From: Avibacterium volantium
GTDB taxonomy: Bacteria; Pseudomonadota; Gammaproteobacteria; Enterobacterales; Pasteurellaceae
NCBI RefSeq assembly: GCF_900635775.1
Contig: NZ_LR134167.1
Location: 1,707,001 to 1,771,000 of the forward strand
DNA length: 64,000 nucleotides
Reading direction: 5' to 3'
The notes beneath the pieces were generated by a model, which worked only from the letters and a program-made list of their open reading frames with translations, was not told the DNA's origin and searched no databases. The stretch's first letter is position 1, and each line of letters starts with the position of its first letter. A program made the position numbers and the translations under genes. Below are positions 11,628 to 22,022 of the stretch, one piece after another.

Positions 11628-12352
11628 TTGCTCGCCTCCTCTGTTGCTTTACCTGTTTGGGCTTGCCACGCCAATACATCGCGATGAATACTCGCATCAA
11701 GGCGTACAAGGCGGAACATATGAATCACTAATGCCGCAATCGCCGTTGGAATTGCCCATAATCCAATGTGTAATGGTTCTACACTGGTGATACCGTTTTC
11801 TTTCAAGAAAGCATCAATCAGCAATACCGCACCAAAGGCGATAAAAATATCTTCTCCAAAGAATACGGCAATATTGTCGCAGGCAGCGGAATGGGCTTTG
11901 ATTTTATCGCGAATATGTTGTGGTAAATCACCATATTTATTGACCGCTGCCCCTTCTGTCATCGGTGCAAGCAAAGGACGAACGGTTTGCGCATGTCCCC
12001 CTAAAGACATCAAACCTAATGCTGCGGTGGCTTCACGCATAACAAAATAAAGCATTAAAATACGTGCTGAAGTAACACTTGCCATTTTCGCCACCCAAGC
12101 CTGAGCGCGTTCTTTCAAGCCGTAATATTCTAATAATCCAATAACCGGCAAAATCAGGATAAATGTGGCAAGAGAACGGCTGTTAATGAATTTTTCACCG
12201 AAAGTTTCCAGTAACAGACCAAAATCCATTCCCACCATTAAACCTGTGGCTAAACCTGCCGCAACCACCACAAGTAGGGGATTAAAACGTAAGGCAAACC
12301 CAATTACAACAATGGGAATACCCACCAAAGGAAGTAGCGTTGCGCTATCCAT
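11624..12352 (-). CDS. DUF969 family permease
   Basis: The 242-residue membrane protein is the usual partner of DUF979 proteins. It shows about five to six hydrophobic segments and the family blocks LVGIPIVVIGFALRF, ILPVIGLLEYYGLKERAQ, EATAALGLMSLGGHAQTVRPL and CDNIAVFFGEDIFIAFGAVLL. The start at 12352 follows GGAGG, the strongest ribosome binding site of the operon, and is its first gene. A promoter with a CRP-like site lies upstream. DUF969, DUF979 and DUF2891 form one tight operon (4-bp overlap, then 9-bp gap). Confidence 0.85.
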   Translation of the reverse strand: MDSATLLPLVGIPIVVIGFALRFNPLLVVVAAGLATGLMVGMDFGLLLETFGEKFINSRSLATFILILPVIGLLEYYGLKERAQAWVAKMASVTSARILMLYFVMREATAALGLMSLGGHAQTVRPLLAPMTEGAAVNKYGDLPQHIRDKIKAHSAACDNIAVFFGEDIFIAFGAVLLIDAFLKENGITSVEPLHIGLWAIPTAIAALVIHMFRLVRLDASIHRDVLAWQAQTGKATEEASK

Positions 12353-12410
12353 AAATCAGACCTCCATAACATAGGATAAAAAGAAAAAATGCGGTTGAGA
12401 ATCAACCATC

Positions 12411-12482
12411 TTGAAAGAATATATGGAAGTGTTAACGAATTGTAAACAGAGTTTGACGAGATTAGAGAGCTAGATCACATTT
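12411..12482 (-). promoter_or_regulatory. Promoter with CRP-like site for the DUF969-DUF979-DUF2891 operon
   Basis: On the minus strand, TTTACA (12441-12446) and TATATT (12418-12423) are 17 bp apart, giving a predicted start near 12410. Upstream, 12461-12482 reads AAATGTGATCTAGCTC and onward. It has a perfect TGTGA half-site and core and a degraded right half, agreeing with the 22-bp CRP consensus at 17 positions. Its centre is about 61 bp upstream of the predicted start, the classic class I position. Confidence 0.55.
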
Positions 12483-12493
12483 TTAGCGCATAA

Positions 12494-12521
12494 AAAATGC
12501 GGTGAAAAATCACCGCACTTT
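12494..12521 (-). terminator. Terminator of the slyB/pcp gene
   Basis: GCGGTGA (12499-12505) pairs with TCACCGC (12510-12516) over a four-base loop. On the minus strand the stem is followed by a T run. One arm is an uptake signal. It lies just past the lipoprotein stop. Confidence 0.75.
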
Positions 12522-12535
12522 GTTAAAAGAAAAAA

Positions 12536-12997
12536 TTACATCACCGATACATTAAGTTTTGAATCGCCTACGATTTGAACTTTTGCACCCGGAACAAATT
12601 TTTCGTTGTATTTTTGTACAACAACAATTTGTTTACCATCATTTTTTCGGATCACTAATTCTTGTGCATTCACTTGGCTTGCTTTTTCTTCTACTTTGCT
12701 ACCAATTACCGCACCCGCGATTGCGCCTACAGCTGTTGCAATAGCTTGACCTGTGCCGCCGCCAATGCCAGAACCTGCGATACCACCAAGCACACCACCA
12801 CCAACTGTGCCGATCACACCTTCATTTTCCGCTTGAATTTTCACCGCTCTTACAGAAACGATTGTGCCATAGCTGATTGAACGCGCTTCTTTTGCTTGTC
12901 CGCCAGAATACACATCACCGCTGTAAATATCCTGATTTGCGCAACCTGCTAAGCCCAAGCTCATTAAAATCGCTAATGCTAAACTCATTTTTTTCAT
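12536..12997 (-). CDS. slyB: SlyB/Pcp-type glycine-zipper outer membrane lipoprotein
   Basis: The 153-residue protein starts with a lipoprotein signal peptide whose lipobox LAGC puts the lipidated Cys at residue 19. A glycine-zipper hairpin follows at about residues 63-101 (GTVGGGVLGGIAGSGIGGG, then AVGAIAGAVIGSKVEEKA), and then a short beta-rich C-terminal domain (ELVIRKNDGKQIVVVQ). This is the SlyB family; the Haemophilus member is called Pcp or P15. It is an outer membrane lipoprotein thought to support envelope integrity. It lies in the same neighbourhood as in H. influenzae, between dnaB-alr-pgi and argS. It is a single-gene unit with its own terminator. Confidence 0.92.
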   Translation of the reverse strand: MKKMSLALAILMSLGLAGCANQDIYSGDVYSGGQAKEARSISYGTIVSVRAVKIQAENEGVIGTVGGGVLGGIAGSGIGGGTGQAIATAVGAIAGAVIGSKVEEKASQVNAQELVIRKNDGKQIVVVQKYNEKFVPGAKVQIVGDSKLNVSVM

Positions 12998-13039
12998 AAG
13001 AAATACACCTTTATTTAACTAATTATCTTTATTCCCTTA

Positions 13040-13615
13040 TCAAGACGCCACAATCGTCTTAATATGATAAGGATGCACCTTAATGCACGCGGCGTTATCA
13101 CCACTCACTGCAATTGAAGGATTTGGGAGCGTTTCACCCTCTACCTTAGGTTCACTCACTTTGACGCGCACATCTGTCATTTTGTTCCATAAAAAATGTG
13201 AATTTATCCGTTCAATCCACGCATTTGCTGTTTCCTTAGGCAAAAAAGGCATAACCGCTTCAATATGCTCCCATCCTTCTTGTGGATATTGTTTATTTTT
13301 CGGGAACGGCAATTCCACGATTTGCACTTGCTGATTGGCAAAAGTTAATGGCGTATCTAATTGAATAAGATAAATTTTTCGCCCATTGACTAAATTATTA
13401 CTTAAAATTTTACCGCACTTTAATAACTCACTGAGCCAGCGTTGCGCGGATTGCTCGCTGTTCACACGCACCGCAAGATGATCAATCACATAATCTTGCA
13501 ACGGCAACGCCATTTTTTCCGCTAGTTGTAAAATATGCTGCTCAAATTTGGCAAACTCATCGTAGGAAAAGAAAGGGTTGTCAAAAAATGAAAAATTTTG
13601 CACCGCACTTGTCAT
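13040..13615 (-). CDS. yecM: YecM family protein (VOC-like fold)
   Basis: The 191-residue protein matches YecM: a helical N-terminus, then VIDHLAVRVNSEQSAQRW, GRKIYLIQLDTPL, VQIVELPFPKNKQYPQEGWEHIEAVMP, and a C-terminal IKVHPYHIKTIV. The scattered His and Glu residues fit the metal-binding positions of the vicinal-oxygen-chelate fold, but the reaction is unknown. It is divergent from argS, 88 bp apart; yecM also neighbours argS in E. coli. The uptake signal overlaps its first codons. Confidence 0.88.
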   Translation of the reverse strand: MTSAVQNFSFFDNPFFSYDEFAKFEQHILQLAEKMALPLQDYVIDHLAVRVNSEQSAQRWLSELLKCGKILSNNLVNGRKIYLIQLDTPLTFANQQVQIVELPFPKNKQYPQEGWEHIEAVMPFLPKETANAWIERINSHFLWNKMTDVRVKVSEPKVEGETLPNPSIAVSGDNAACIKVHPYHIKTIVAS

Positions 13616-13703
13616 TTTTTCTTGCTTTGTCTTTGTCTTAATTCAGAAAGAAGGTATCATAGCGGATTATTTTATTTTCACAATTAAAAATTAAGGATAA
13701 ACC

Positions 13704-15437
13704 GTGAATATTCAATCCATTTTATCTGACAAAATTAAGCACGCGATGATCCAAGCAGGGGCTGATGAACAATGCGAAGCCCTAGTACGCCAATCTAACA
13801 AACCACAATTTGGCGATTATCAAGCTAACGGCATTATGGCGGCGGCGAAAAAATTGGGTTTAAATCCCCGTGAATTTGCGCAAAAAGTGCTAGAACATCT
13901 TGACCTTAGCCCTATTGCCGACAAAATTGAAATTGCAGGCCCTGGCTTTATTAATATTTTCCTTTCACCAACTTGGCTTGCGGATAACGTGCAAACCGCA
14001 TTAAAAGACGATCACCTTGGCATTCACACGGACAAAAAAGAAACCATCGTGGCGGATTATTCTTCCCCTAATGTGGCAAAAGAAATGCACGTTGGGCATT
14101 TGCGTTCAACCATTATTGGTGATGCTGTGGTGCGTACCCTCGAATTTTTAGGGCATAACGTGATCCGTGCGAATCACGTTGGCGACTGGGGAACGCAATT
14201 CGGTATGCTTATCGCCTATTTAGAAAAAATGGAAAATGAACACGCCAGTGAAATGGAATTAAGCGATTTAGAAGCCTTTTACCGTGCGGCGAAAGAACAT
14301 TACGACAACGATGAAGCCTTTGCTGAAAAAGCCCGTGGTTATGTGGTGAAATTGCAAAGTGGCGATGAATACTGTCGCGCAATGTGGAAAAAATTGGTTG
14401 ATATTACAATGCAACAAAATCAACGCAATTACGATCGCCTAAACGTTACTCTGACAGAAAAAGATGTGATGGGCGAAAGCCTGTATAACCCAATGTTGCC
14501 TGCTATTGTGGAAGATTTAAAAGCGCAAGGATTGGCCGTGGAAGATGACGGCGCATTGGTGGTTTATCTTGATGAATTTAAAAACAAAGATGGCGATCCA
14601 ATGGGCGTGATCGTGCAGAAAAAAGATGGTGGTTTTTTATACACCACCACAGACATCGCCGCCGCCAAATATCGTTATGAAACCTTAAAAGCCGATCGCG
14701 TATTGGTGTTCTCGGATACCCGTCAAAGCCAGCATATGCAACAAGCGTGGCTGATTACCCGCAAAGCAGGTTATGTGCCAGAGAGCTTCCAATTAGAGCA
14801 TAAAAACTTTGGAATGATGCTTGGTAAAGACGGCAAACCGTTCAAAACACGCAGTGGTGGCACAGTAAAATTAGCCGATCTTCTTGATGAAGCCATTGAG
14901 CGCGCGGATAAATTAATTAGCGAAAAAAGCACCGCACTTTCTCCTGAGGAAAAATCAGCCGTAGTGGAAGCGGTGGGAATTGGTTCAGTGAAATATGCGG
15001 ATTTATCCAAAAATCGCACCACTGATTATGTGTTTGATTGGGATAATATGCTCAGCTTTGAAGGCAACACCGCACCTTATATGCAATATGCTTACACGCG
15101 TATCCGCTCCATTTTCAACAAAGCCGGCATTAGCCCTGCACAGCTTGCAGATGCGCCAATCAAAGTAGTCGATGAAAAAGAGCGTGCTTTAGCCATTAAA
15201 TTGCTCCAGTTTGAAGAAGCAATCCAACAAGTGGCAAAAGAAGGTTCACCACATATTCTTTGCGCCTATCTTTATGAATTAGCTGGCGTGTTCTCCAGTT
15301 TCTACGAACATTGCCCAATTCTTAACAATGAAGATGAAAGCATTAAACTCAGCCGTTTGAAATTGGCCTTACTCACAGAGAAAACCTTAAAACAAGGGTT
15401 GGATCTGTTGGGGATTAAAACTGTTGAGAAAATGTGA
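13704..15437 (+). CDS. argS: Arginyl-tRNA synthetase
   Basis: A class I aminoacyl-tRNA synthetase that charges tRNA-Arg. The N-terminal additional domain covers residues 1-110. The HIGH box appears as HVGH at 129-132 ([11 protein letters not shown]). The segment [21 protein letters not shown] stands in for the KMSKS loop, which this family often lacks. The C-terminal DALR anticodon-binding domain includes [15 protein letters not shown]. The 577 residues are full length. The start codon is GTG at 13704 after AAGGAT, with no better ATG near. A strong terminator follows. Confidence 0.97.
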   Translation: MNIQSILSDKIKHAMIQAGADEQCEALVRQSNKPQFGDYQANGIMAAAKKLGLNPREFAQKVLEHLDLSPIADKIEIAGPGFINIFLSPTWLADNVQTALKDDHLGIHTDKKETIVADYSSPNVAKEMHVGHLRSTIIGDAVVRTLEFLGHNVIRANHVGDWGTQFGMLIAYLEKMENEHASEMELSDLEAFYRAAKEHYDNDEAFAEKARGYVVKLQSGDEYCRAMWKKLVDITMQQNQRNYDRLNVTLTEKDVMGESLYNPMLPAIVEDLKAQGLAVEDDGALVVYLDEFKNKDGDPMGVIVQKKDGGFLYTTTDIAAAKYRYETLKADRVLVFSDTRQSQHMQQAWLITRKAGYVPESFQLEHKNFGMMLGKDGKPFKTRSGGTVKLADLLDEAIERADKLISEKSTALSPEEKSAVVEAVGIGSVKYADLSKNRTTDYVFDWDNMLSFEGNTAPYMQYAYTRIRSIFNKAGISPAQLADAPIKVVDEKERALAIKLLQFEEAIQQVAKEGSPHILCAYLYELAGVFSSFYEHCPILNNEDESIKLSRLKLALLTEKTLKQGLDLLGIKTVEKM

Positions 15438-15454
15438 TTTTTCTCTCTAAAATG

Positions 15455-15488
15455 AATAAGCAGTCTTTATCGACTGCTTATTTTTTTC
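15455..15488 (+). terminator. Rho-independent terminator of argS
   Basis: AATAAGCAGTC and GACTGCTTATT form a perfect 11-bp stem with a six-base loop, followed by a run of seven T. Unlike most terminators here it does not use the uptake signal. Confidence 0.9.
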
Positions 15489-15561
15489 TACAAAAAACAC
15501 AAGCGCGGTACTTTTTCTCAAATTTTATTCCAATAATATTGAATAATTTCTAATTAGCGAT

Positions 15562-17394
15562 CTACTCCCCCTTCATCGCCTCAAAAATTTTCTCTGCTAG
15601 CGCTTTTGATATACCTGGTACAGAAGCGATTTCGTCAAGGGTGGCTTTTTTCACGCCTTGCATTCCGCCAAGGTATTTTAATAGCGCTTGGCGGCGTTTT
15701 GCGCCAACACCTTCGATGGTTTCTAATCCACTTTGGGTGAAGGCTTTTTGGCGTTTTTTGCGGTGTCCGCTGATGGCGTGGTTATGGCTTTCATCACGGA
15801 TATGTTGGATTAAGTGCAAGGCAAGGCTGTCTGGCGGCAAGTTGATTTCGCGATCTTGCTTGCTGATGATGAGCGTTTCTAGGCCTGCACGGCGATCCAC
15901 ACCTTTTGCTACACCAATTAAGTGCGGTCGTTTTTTGTCCCATTTTACGCTCAGTTGATCGAACACTTGCAAGGCGCGGTTAAGCTGCCCTTTACCGCCA
16001 TCAATAAAAATCACATCAGGAATTTTTTCTGCGTCCAGATCTTTATCATAGCGTTTCAATAAGGCTTGTTCCATTGCAGCATAATCATCACCGCCCGTGA
16101 TGCCCGTAATATTAAAACGGCGGTAATCGGATTTTAGCGGCCCATCTTGATTAAACACCACGCAAGAAGCGATGGTTTGTTCACCCATTGTGTGACTGAT
16201 GTCAAAACATTCCATTCGTTGGATTTTTTCAACGCCAAGCAAATCTTGCAACGCTTGATAACGTTCGTGGATCAGCGTAGATTGTTTCAGTTGGGTAACC
16301 AGCGCGGCTTTCGCATTCATTTGCGCAAGCTGTAAATATTTACTTTTATCCCCTTTGGCGCTGTCTTGAATTTGTACTTTGCGCCCTGCCTGTTCGGCGA
16401 GCAGGGTTTCTAATTGAGCTTTTTCTACCAATTTATGATCCACAATAATGGTGTTCGGCACGGTTCGCCCTTGGTGTGCTTGCAAATAAAATTGCCCCAC
16501 GAACGTGGCGGTGAGTTCGGATAAATCCGTATTGGCTGGCACTTTTGGGAAGTAACTGCGGTTGCCCAAAATCTTGCCTTGTCGAATAAACAGCACCTGC
16601 ACGCAAGCAATACCAAGTTGGTAGGCGATGGCGATAATATCAATATCATCAAGGCGATCATTGCTGACAAATTGTTTTTCGATCACTGCGCGCACCGCTT
16701 GGATTTGATCCCGTATGCGTGCCGCTTCTTCAAAATTCAACGCTTGGCTCGCTTGCTCCATTTTTGCCACAAGATGATCTAGCACTTGCTGATCTTTGCC
16801 TTGCAAGAAAAGACGCGCAAAATTCACTTGTTGATTGTAATCTTCATCGGAAATATAGCCCGGCACGCAAGGCGCAGAACAGCGTCCAATTTGATATTGC
16901 AAGCAAGGGCGTGAGCGATTGCGATAAACGGAATTTTCACATTGCCGTACAGGGAACAATTTTTGCAATAAAGAAAGGGTTTCACGCACTGCTCCTGCAT
17001 TAGGATAAGGGCCAAAATATTCGCCTTGAATTTTTTTGCTTCCCCGATAGGCAGTGATTCTCGGGTGGCGTTCTTTGGTGAGCAAAATATAAGGGTACGA
17101 TTTGTCATCACGCAATAGCACGTTATAGCGTGGCTGATAGGTTTTAATATAATTATGCTCTAACAGCAAGGCTTCTGTTTCGCTTGATGTGATGGTGGTT
17201 TCAATACGATGAATGCTGGCGACTAAGGCTTCCGTTTTTTTACTGGATAAATTCGCCCGAAAATAACTGGATAAACGTTTTTTTAAATCTTTGGCTTTGC
17301 CCACATAAATCACCTGATCTTTATCGTCATACATACGATAAACACCAGGATCGTGGGTTACGTTAGCAAGAAACTTTTTGGCATCAAAGGTCAT
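15562..17394 (-). CDS. uvrC: Excinuclease ABC subunit C
   Basis: UvrC makes the two incisions around bulky lesions in nucleotide excision repair, after UvrAB recognition. The GIY-YIG nuclease domain lies at about residues 14-95 ([25 protein letters not shown]). A Cys cluster follows ([15 protein letters not shown]), then the UvrB-binding UVR domain (about 203-235, [19 protein letters not shown]), the RNase H-like second nuclease ([33 protein letters not shown]) and a C-terminal helix-hairpin-helix pair ([32 protein letters not shown]). The 610 residues are normal. It stands convergent to argS. Confidence 0.97.
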   Translation of the reverse strand: MTFDAKKFLANVTHDPGVYRMYDDKDQVIYVGKAKDLKKRLSSYFRANLSSKKTEALVASIHRIETTITSSETEALLLEHNYIKTYQPRYNVLLRDDKSYPYILLTKERHPRITAYRGSKKIQGEYFGPYPNAGAVRETLSLLQKLFPVRQCENSVYRNRSRPCLQYQIGRCSAPCVPGYISDEDYNQQVNFARLFLQGKDQQVLDHLVAKMEQASQALNFEEAARIRDQIQAVRAVIEKQFVSNDRLDDIDIIAIAYQLGIACVQVLFIRQGKILGNRSYFPKVPANTDLSELTATFVGQFYLQAHQGRTVPNTIIVDHKLVEKAQLETLLAEQAGRKVQIQDSAKGDKSKYLQLAQMNAKAALVTQLKQSTLIHERYQALQDLLGVEKIQRMECFDISHTMGEQTIASCVVFNQDGPLKSDYRRFNITGITGGDDYAAMEQALLKRYDKDLDAEKIPDVIFIDGGKGQLNRALQVFDQLSVKWDKKRPHLIGVAKGVDRRAGLETLIISKQDREINLPPDSLALHLIQHIRDESHNHAISGHRKKRQKAFTQSGLETIEGVGAKRRQALLKYLGGMQGVKKATLDEIASVPGISKALAEKIFEAMKGE

Positions 17395-17441
17395 TTTGGT
17401 TATTAATGATTGAGCAGGGCGGAATTGAGCCGCCCTAAAAA

Positions 17442-18050
17442 TTATTTGAAGAAATTGTTGAGAATTGCGTTGATGTCTTTGGCTAAATCATCATTTGAGC
17501 TTTCTTCTTGCGTTTGGCTTGTTTGTGTTGGCGTGTTTAAAATTTGGTTAAACAAATCGCCTAAAGGTGAGCCATTTTTTTCACTTTGAGTTGATGAACC
17601 ACCGAAAATGCCACCTAACACAGAACCTAGCACATCTTGCGAATTATCGTTGTGAGCCTGCATTGATTGAGTTAAATTATCTGCCGACACGCCGCCTTGA
17701 CGCCCATTTGGTGTTAGCATATCAATTAAACTCGGTAACACTTGAGAAATAATATCTTCTGTTTGATTAGTACTAATTCCTGTTTGTTGGGCAATATCTT
17801 CAATAGTATTCTGCCCAAAAGTTTGGCTTACTTCATTTCTTGTCATCGTTTGGTTTGAACCCGTGCCGATCCAGCTGTCTAGCAATCCACCTAAACCATC
17901 TTGTTGTAACTTAGCAAAAATGCCTTGCACACCGCCTTGTGAACGCAATAACTGTTGCAACACTTCGCTCACCACATTACCCTGCCCTTGCGGCGCTGAA
18001 TTATTCCCTAATACAGAACCTAAAACTGAACCTAAAATTTTGTCTAACAT
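17442..18050 (-). CDS. YidB-like DUF937 family protein
   Basis: The 202-residue protein opens with a glycine/serine-rich amphipathic segment ([17 protein letters not shown]). The DUF937 core follows: [22 protein letters not shown], then [41 protein letters not shown] second [10 protein letters not shown] repeat and a low-complexity Gln/Ser/Asn tail come last. E. coli YidB belongs here; the function is not known. No signal peptide is seen. It lies between uvrC and kdsB on the same strand with gaps of 47 and 38 bp. Confidence 0.85.
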   Translation of the reverse strand: MLDKILGSVLGSVLGNNSAPQGQGNVVSEVLQQLLRSQGGVQGIFAKLQQDGLGGLLDSWIGTGSNQTMTRNEVSQTFGQNTIEDIAQQTGISTNQTEDIISQVLPSLIDMLTPNGRQGGVSADNLTQSMQAHNDNSQDVLGSVLGGIFGGSSTQSEKNGSPLGDLFNQILNTPTQTSQTQEESSNDDLAKDINAILNNFFK

Positions 18051-18088
18051 TTTGTTTTCCTTAGTTTAAATGAATGATGAAAGATGAA

Positions 18089-18862
18089 TTAATAATGTCC
18101 TAAAATAGACCGCACTTTTTCTAAATCTTCTGGCGTATCCACGCCTACTGCAGGCACTTCTTTGGCTAAATCAATATGAATTTTTTCGCCATACCACAAC
18201 ACGCGAAGTTGCTCTAAAGATTCGATATTTTCTAACGCTGAAGGTTGCCATTGTACATATTGCTTGATAAAGCCTGCACGGTAAGCATAAATGCCAATGT
18301 GGCGTAAATACTGGCTTTGCAGCACAAGTTGCGTTTTTTGTTCATCAGATAAGCCGGCAAACTGGTCGCGATTCCAAGGGATCGGCGCGCGAGAAAAATA
18401 TAATACATTGCCCGATTGGTCCGCCACCGCCTTCACCACATTTGGGTTAAATAATTCTTCCGCATCATTCAGTGGGACGGCAAGGGTCGCCATTTTCACA
18501 CCATTTTTTGCTAAATTATCCGCCACTTGCTGCACGATCACTGGGGGAATTAATGGCTCATCACCTTGAATATTCACTACAATTTCATCATCGGCAAGGG
18601 CTAATTTCTCCACCACTTCCGCCAAGCGTTCTGTGCCTGAATTGTGATGTTCTGAAGTCATACAAACTTCACCGCCGAAGGCTTGCACGGCTTGCGCCAC
18701 AGCTTGGTTATCTGTTGCCACCACCACACGGCTCGCGCCTGATTGCTGTGCTTTTTGCCAAACGTGAGCGATCATTGGTTTGCCTGCAATATCTGCCAAA
18801 GGCTTACCCGGTAAGCGACTTGAAGCAAAACGTGCAGGGATAATTACCGTGAATTTTGCCAT
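18089..18862 (-). CDS. kdsB: 3-deoxy-manno-octulosonate cytidylyltransferase
   Basis: KdsB activates Kdo as CMP-Kdo for the inner core of lipopolysaccharide. The nucleotide-binding N-terminus reads [28 protein letters not shown]; the metal and substrate loops are [26 protein letters not shown] and [14 protein letters not shown]. The 257 residues are full length. Its ATG shares one base with the stop of the upstream ycaR gene (TAATG), so translation is coupled. Order msbA-lpxK-ycaR-kdsB matches enterobacteria. Confidence 0.97.
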   Translation of the reverse strand: MAKFTVIIPARFASSRLPGKPLADIAGKPMIAHVWQKAQQSGASRVVVATDNQAVAQAVQAFGGEVCMTSEHHNSGTERLAEVVEKLALADDEIVVNIQGDEPLIPPVIVQQVADNLAKNGVKMATLAVPLNDAEELFNPNVVKAVADQSGNVLYFSRAPIPWNRDQFAGLSDEQKTQLVLQSQYLRHIGIYAYRAGFIKQYVQWQPSALENIESLEQLRVLWYGEKIHIDLAKEVPAVGVDTPEDLEKVRSILGHY

Positions 18863-19071
18863 TATTCTGCTCCTTCTTGTTGCGCTTTTTCTTGTTTCTC
18901 GTTTTCTGGTTGCAAGGAAATTGCACGCTCCGCTAATAACACTGGAATGCCCTGCTCAATAGGATAAGCTAGTTGTTCAAAGGTGCAAATCAGCTGTTCA
19001 TTTTCTTTGTCATATTTCAAACGCCCTTGACAAATCGGGCAAGCGAGAATATCGAGTAGTTTTTCGTTCAT
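18862..19071 (-). CDS. ycaR: YcaR family small zinc-ribbon-like protein (Trm112-like)
   Basis: The 69-residue protein starts [18 protein letters not shown] and continues with [20 protein letters not shown], the Trm112/YcaR pattern. The Cys pair CPIC is kept, but the second pair is reduced to a single Cys. The frame is open for 25 more codons upstream, but the ATG at 19071 follows GGAGA at proper spacing and gives the family N-terminus. It lies between lpxK and kdsB, and its stop overlaps the kdsB start. It is generally found with kdsB; a role in LPS synthesis is only contextual. Confidence 0.93.
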   Translation of the reverse strand: MNEKLLDILACPICQGRLKYDKENEQLICTFEQLAYPIEQGIPVLLAERAISLQPENEKQEKAQQEGAE

Positions 19072-19142
19072 TAAAGTTTCTCCACTTCTTTTCAGAAGGC
19101 GATGTTTAACCGCTTTATCAGGCGGTGCATAAAACAGATAAA

Positions 19143-20153
19143 TCAAAGTGCGGTGCTTTTTGACGCAGTTTTTACTTGTTGGATCAACGCGGCGATAAAT
19201 TGTTCACTTTGTTCATCATTAATTTCTGCTTCAACAGGCACATACCACCAATTGGGTTGCGCAAAATGTTGGCATTTAACCGCATCTTTTTCGGTCATAA
19301 AGAGCGGTTGGTTTTTATTAAATTTTTCAAATAACGCTAAATCATAAGCCTGATGATCTTGAAAGGCTTGGCTTTCCACAACATTTATCGCCAATTTTTG
19401 TAACATTGTGAAAAAACGCTGTGGGTTGCCAATGCCTGCAATGGCTGTGATCTTTTGTTGGGCAAAATCCTTCAAAGGACGCTTTTCCCCTGTTTGCAAA
19501 TGAATGGCAACCTGCGGTGTTAATGTCATTACCGTTTGGCTAAAAGACGTTTCTGCGCCATTATTGATAACCCAATCGACAGATTTTAAACGGCAAATTG
19601 GCTCACGCAGTGGCCCTGCGGGCAACACAAAACCATTGCCAAATTGGCGCTGCGCATCAAGCACCACAATTTCTTTATCTCGTTGCAATTTATAATGTTG
19701 TAAGCCGTCATCACTAATAATCACTTGGCAAGGAAAATGCGCGAGTAAATGTTCTATCGCTTGCTGACGATTTGGTGAAATACACACAGGGGCATTAGTG
19801 CGTTTGGCAATTAATAAGGGTTCATCGCCTGTTTCCACAGGATCATCGTGGCTTGCCACCAAACGGGGATAACTTTTTGCTTTGCTCCCATAACCGCGCG
19901 AAATCACGCCAACTTGAATGCCTCGTTGCTGTAATTGTTGCACTAGCCAGATGACCACAGGGGTTTTGCCGTTTCCACCCACGGATAAATTGCCCACAAT
20001 CACCACAGGCACAGGCGCTTTGTAAGAAGCCAAAATGCCGCGCTGATATAGCCACGCACGCAGGCGGGTGATGAGTAAAAATAACAGGGCGAAAGGTGAT
20101 AATAACCACTTCAGCGCCTTTGCCAAAAGGTTGGATTGATACCAAAAACTCAT
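19143..20153 (-). CDS. lpxK: Tetraacyldisaccharide 4'-kinase
   Basis: LpxK phosphorylates the 4' position of the lipid A disaccharide precursor at the inner membrane. An N-terminal membrane anchor (about residues 10-35) is followed by a P-loop [13 protein letters not shown] near 53-65. The conserved [17 protein letters not shown] and [15 protein letters not shown] segments follow. A GTG lies two codons upstream inside the GAGGTG ribosome binding site, so the ATG at 20153 is preferred (336 residues). The last codons and stop are formed by an uptake signal. It lies downstream of msbA by 61 bp. Confidence 0.95.
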   Translation of the reverse strand: MSFWYQSNLLAKALKWLLSPFALLFLLITRLRAWLYQRGILASYKAPVPVVIVGNLSVGGNGKTPVVIWLVQQLQQRGIQVGVISRGYGSKAKSYPRLVASHDDPVETGDEPLLIAKRTNAPVCISPNRQQAIEHLLAHFPCQVIISDDGLQHYKLQRDKEIVVLDAQRQFGNGFVLPAGPLREPICRLKSVDWVINNGAETSFSQTVMTLTPQVAIHLQTGEKRPLKDFAQQKITAIAGIGNPQRFFTMLQKLAINVVESQAFQDHQAYDLALFEKFNKNQPLFMTEKDAVKCQHFAQPNWWYVPVEAEINDEQSEQFIAALIQQVKTASKSTAL

Positions 20154-20213
20154 TATCACCTCATTAAAATGGATAGATTGGTGTACGCGGAAAATTCGTA
20201 CACCAATATAGTA

Positions 20214-21962
20214 TTAATGATTAAATTGCATTTGATGTAGCTGTTTGTAAACACCATTTAATGCGAGCAACTCTTGATGCGTGCCACGTTCTTTGATTTC
20301 ACCGTGTTCAATCACCAAAATTTCATCGGCTTTTTCAATGGTGGATAAACGATGGGCAATCACTAAAACCGTGCGCTCTTTTTGCAATTCTTCAAGCGCC
20401 GCTTGAATTGCACGTTCAGATTCTGTATCCAATGCAGAGGTTGCTTCATCTAAAATCAATACAGGGGAGTTACGCAACAAAGCACGAGCAATCGCCAAGC
20501 GCTGACGTTGTCCGCCTGATAAACTTGCACCGTTTTCGCCAATCACGGTGTCTAAGCCATCTTCTAATTTTTCAATAAATTCCATTGCGTGCGCCGCTTT
20601 AGCCGCTTTGATAATATCTTCACGGCTGTATTTATCCGCCGCAGCATAGGCAATATTATTGGCAATGGTGTCATTAAATAAATGCACTTGCTGTGATACC
20701 ACCGCACAGTTTTCACGCAGATTATTCAGCGTGTAATCTTGAATATTCACGCCATCAAGGGTGATTTCCCCTTGTTCAATCTCATAAAAACGCGTAACCA
20801 AATTGGCAATAGTCGATTTTCCTGAGCCTGAACGCCCAACCAACGCCACGGTTTTGCCTTGCGGAATTTCAAAGGAAATATGATTTAACGTAGGGTGATC
20901 TTTGCCTGAATAGCTAAACGTAACGTCTTTGAAAACAATATTTCCTTTCGCTTTTTCCACTTCATAAGTGCCGTTATCCTTTTCCGTTTCCATATCTAAA
21001 ATAGAAAACAGGGTTTGACAGGCTGCCATTCCGCGTTGAAATTGTGCGTTCACATTGGTGAGCGATTTCAACGGTCGCATCATCGCCAACATTGAAGAAA
21101 ACACCACCGTGAACGAACCTGCGGTTAAATTTTGGCTCATAATTTCAGGCACTGTGGCTAAATACAGCACCGCCGATAAAGCAAATGAAGCGATAATTTG
21201 CACTACGGGATCAGAAATGGCATCAGCCACCATCACTTTCATTCCCTTGCGACGCATATCGTTACTCACTTTATTAAAGCGTTCTTCTTCAATTTTTTGT
21301 CCACCAAAAGAAAGCACCACGCGATGCCCTTTCAGCATTTGTTCTGCGGAAGACGTCAGCTCACCCATTGAGTTTTGCATATTTTTACCTAACTCACGGA
21401 ATTTTTTCGATACCATACGAATTAGCACCGCAATAATCGGCCCAATCACGAAAAGCACCAAAGAAAGCTGCCAACTGGTATAAATCATCACGCCAAGTAA
21501 AGAGATAATATACGCCCCCTCGCGCACAATGGTCACCAAGGATCCCGATGATGAATTGGCGACTTGTTCGCTATCGTAAGTAATGCGCGAAAGCAATTTG
21601 CCTGCGGAGTTTTGATCAAAAAACGGCACGGGCATATACATTAAATGCTTGAATAAACGGCGGCGAATGGTCATCACCACTTTGCCTGACACCCAGCCTA
21701 AACAATAAGTTGAAACAAAACTTGTTACGCCACGCACAATAATCAACAGCACCACCACCACAGCCATTATGCGTAAAAAGCTCACGTCCGCCTTGCCAAA
21801 ACCGTCATCAAGCAATGGTTTAAGCATTTGAATAAGAGAAGCATCAGCTAAGGCATTGAATACTAAGGTAATTGCTGCGGCAATTAAGCCAGCTTTAAAA
21901 GGTGCAATAATCGGCCATAAGCGTTTGAAAGTTTGCAGCGTTGTTAAGTCTTTATCTTGCAT
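20214..21962 (-). CDS. msbA: Lipid A export ABC transporter MsbA
   Basis: MsbA flips core lipid A across the inner membrane. This half-transporter of 582 residues has six membrane segments in the first 320 residues. The ATPase domain carries Walker [10 protein letters not shown] at about 376-384, signature LSGGQ at 480-484 and Walker [13 protein letters not shown] at about 500-511; the H-loop [12 protein letters not shown] follows. It lies between comEC and lpxK on one strand, a conserved order in gamma-proteobacteria. Confidence 0.97.
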   Translation of the reverse strand: MQDKDLTTLQTFKRLWPIIAPFKAGLIAAAITLVFNALADASLIQMLKPLLDDGFGKADVSFLRIMAVVVVLLIIVRGVTSFVSTYCLGWVSGKVVMTIRRRLFKHLMYMPVPFFDQNSAGKLLSRITYDSEQVANSSSGSLVTIVREGAYIISLLGVMIYTSWQLSLVLFVIGPIIAVLIRMVSKKFRELGKNMQNSMGELTSSAEQMLKGHRVVLSFGGQKIEEERFNKVSNDMRRKGMKVMVADAISDPVVQIIASFALSAVLYLATVPEIMSQNLTAGSFTVVFSSMLAMMRPLKSLTNVNAQFQRGMAACQTLFSILDMETEKDNGTYEVEKAKGNIVFKDVTFSYSGKDHPTLNHISFEIPQGKTVALVGRSGSGKSTIANLVTRFYEIEQGEITLDGVNIQDYTLNNLRENCAVVSQQVHLFNDTIANNIAYAAADKYSREDIIKAAKAAHAMEFIEKLEDGLDTVIGENGASLSGGQRQRLAIARALLRNSPVLILDEATSALDTESERAIQAALEELQKERTVLVIAHRLSTIEKADEILVIEHGEIKERGTHQELLALNGVYKQLHQMQFNH

Positions 21963-22022
21963 AATTGATTCATTTCAGTTAAAAAACTTCGCCATTTTAC
22001 CCTTATTTTGCCGACAAGCCAA

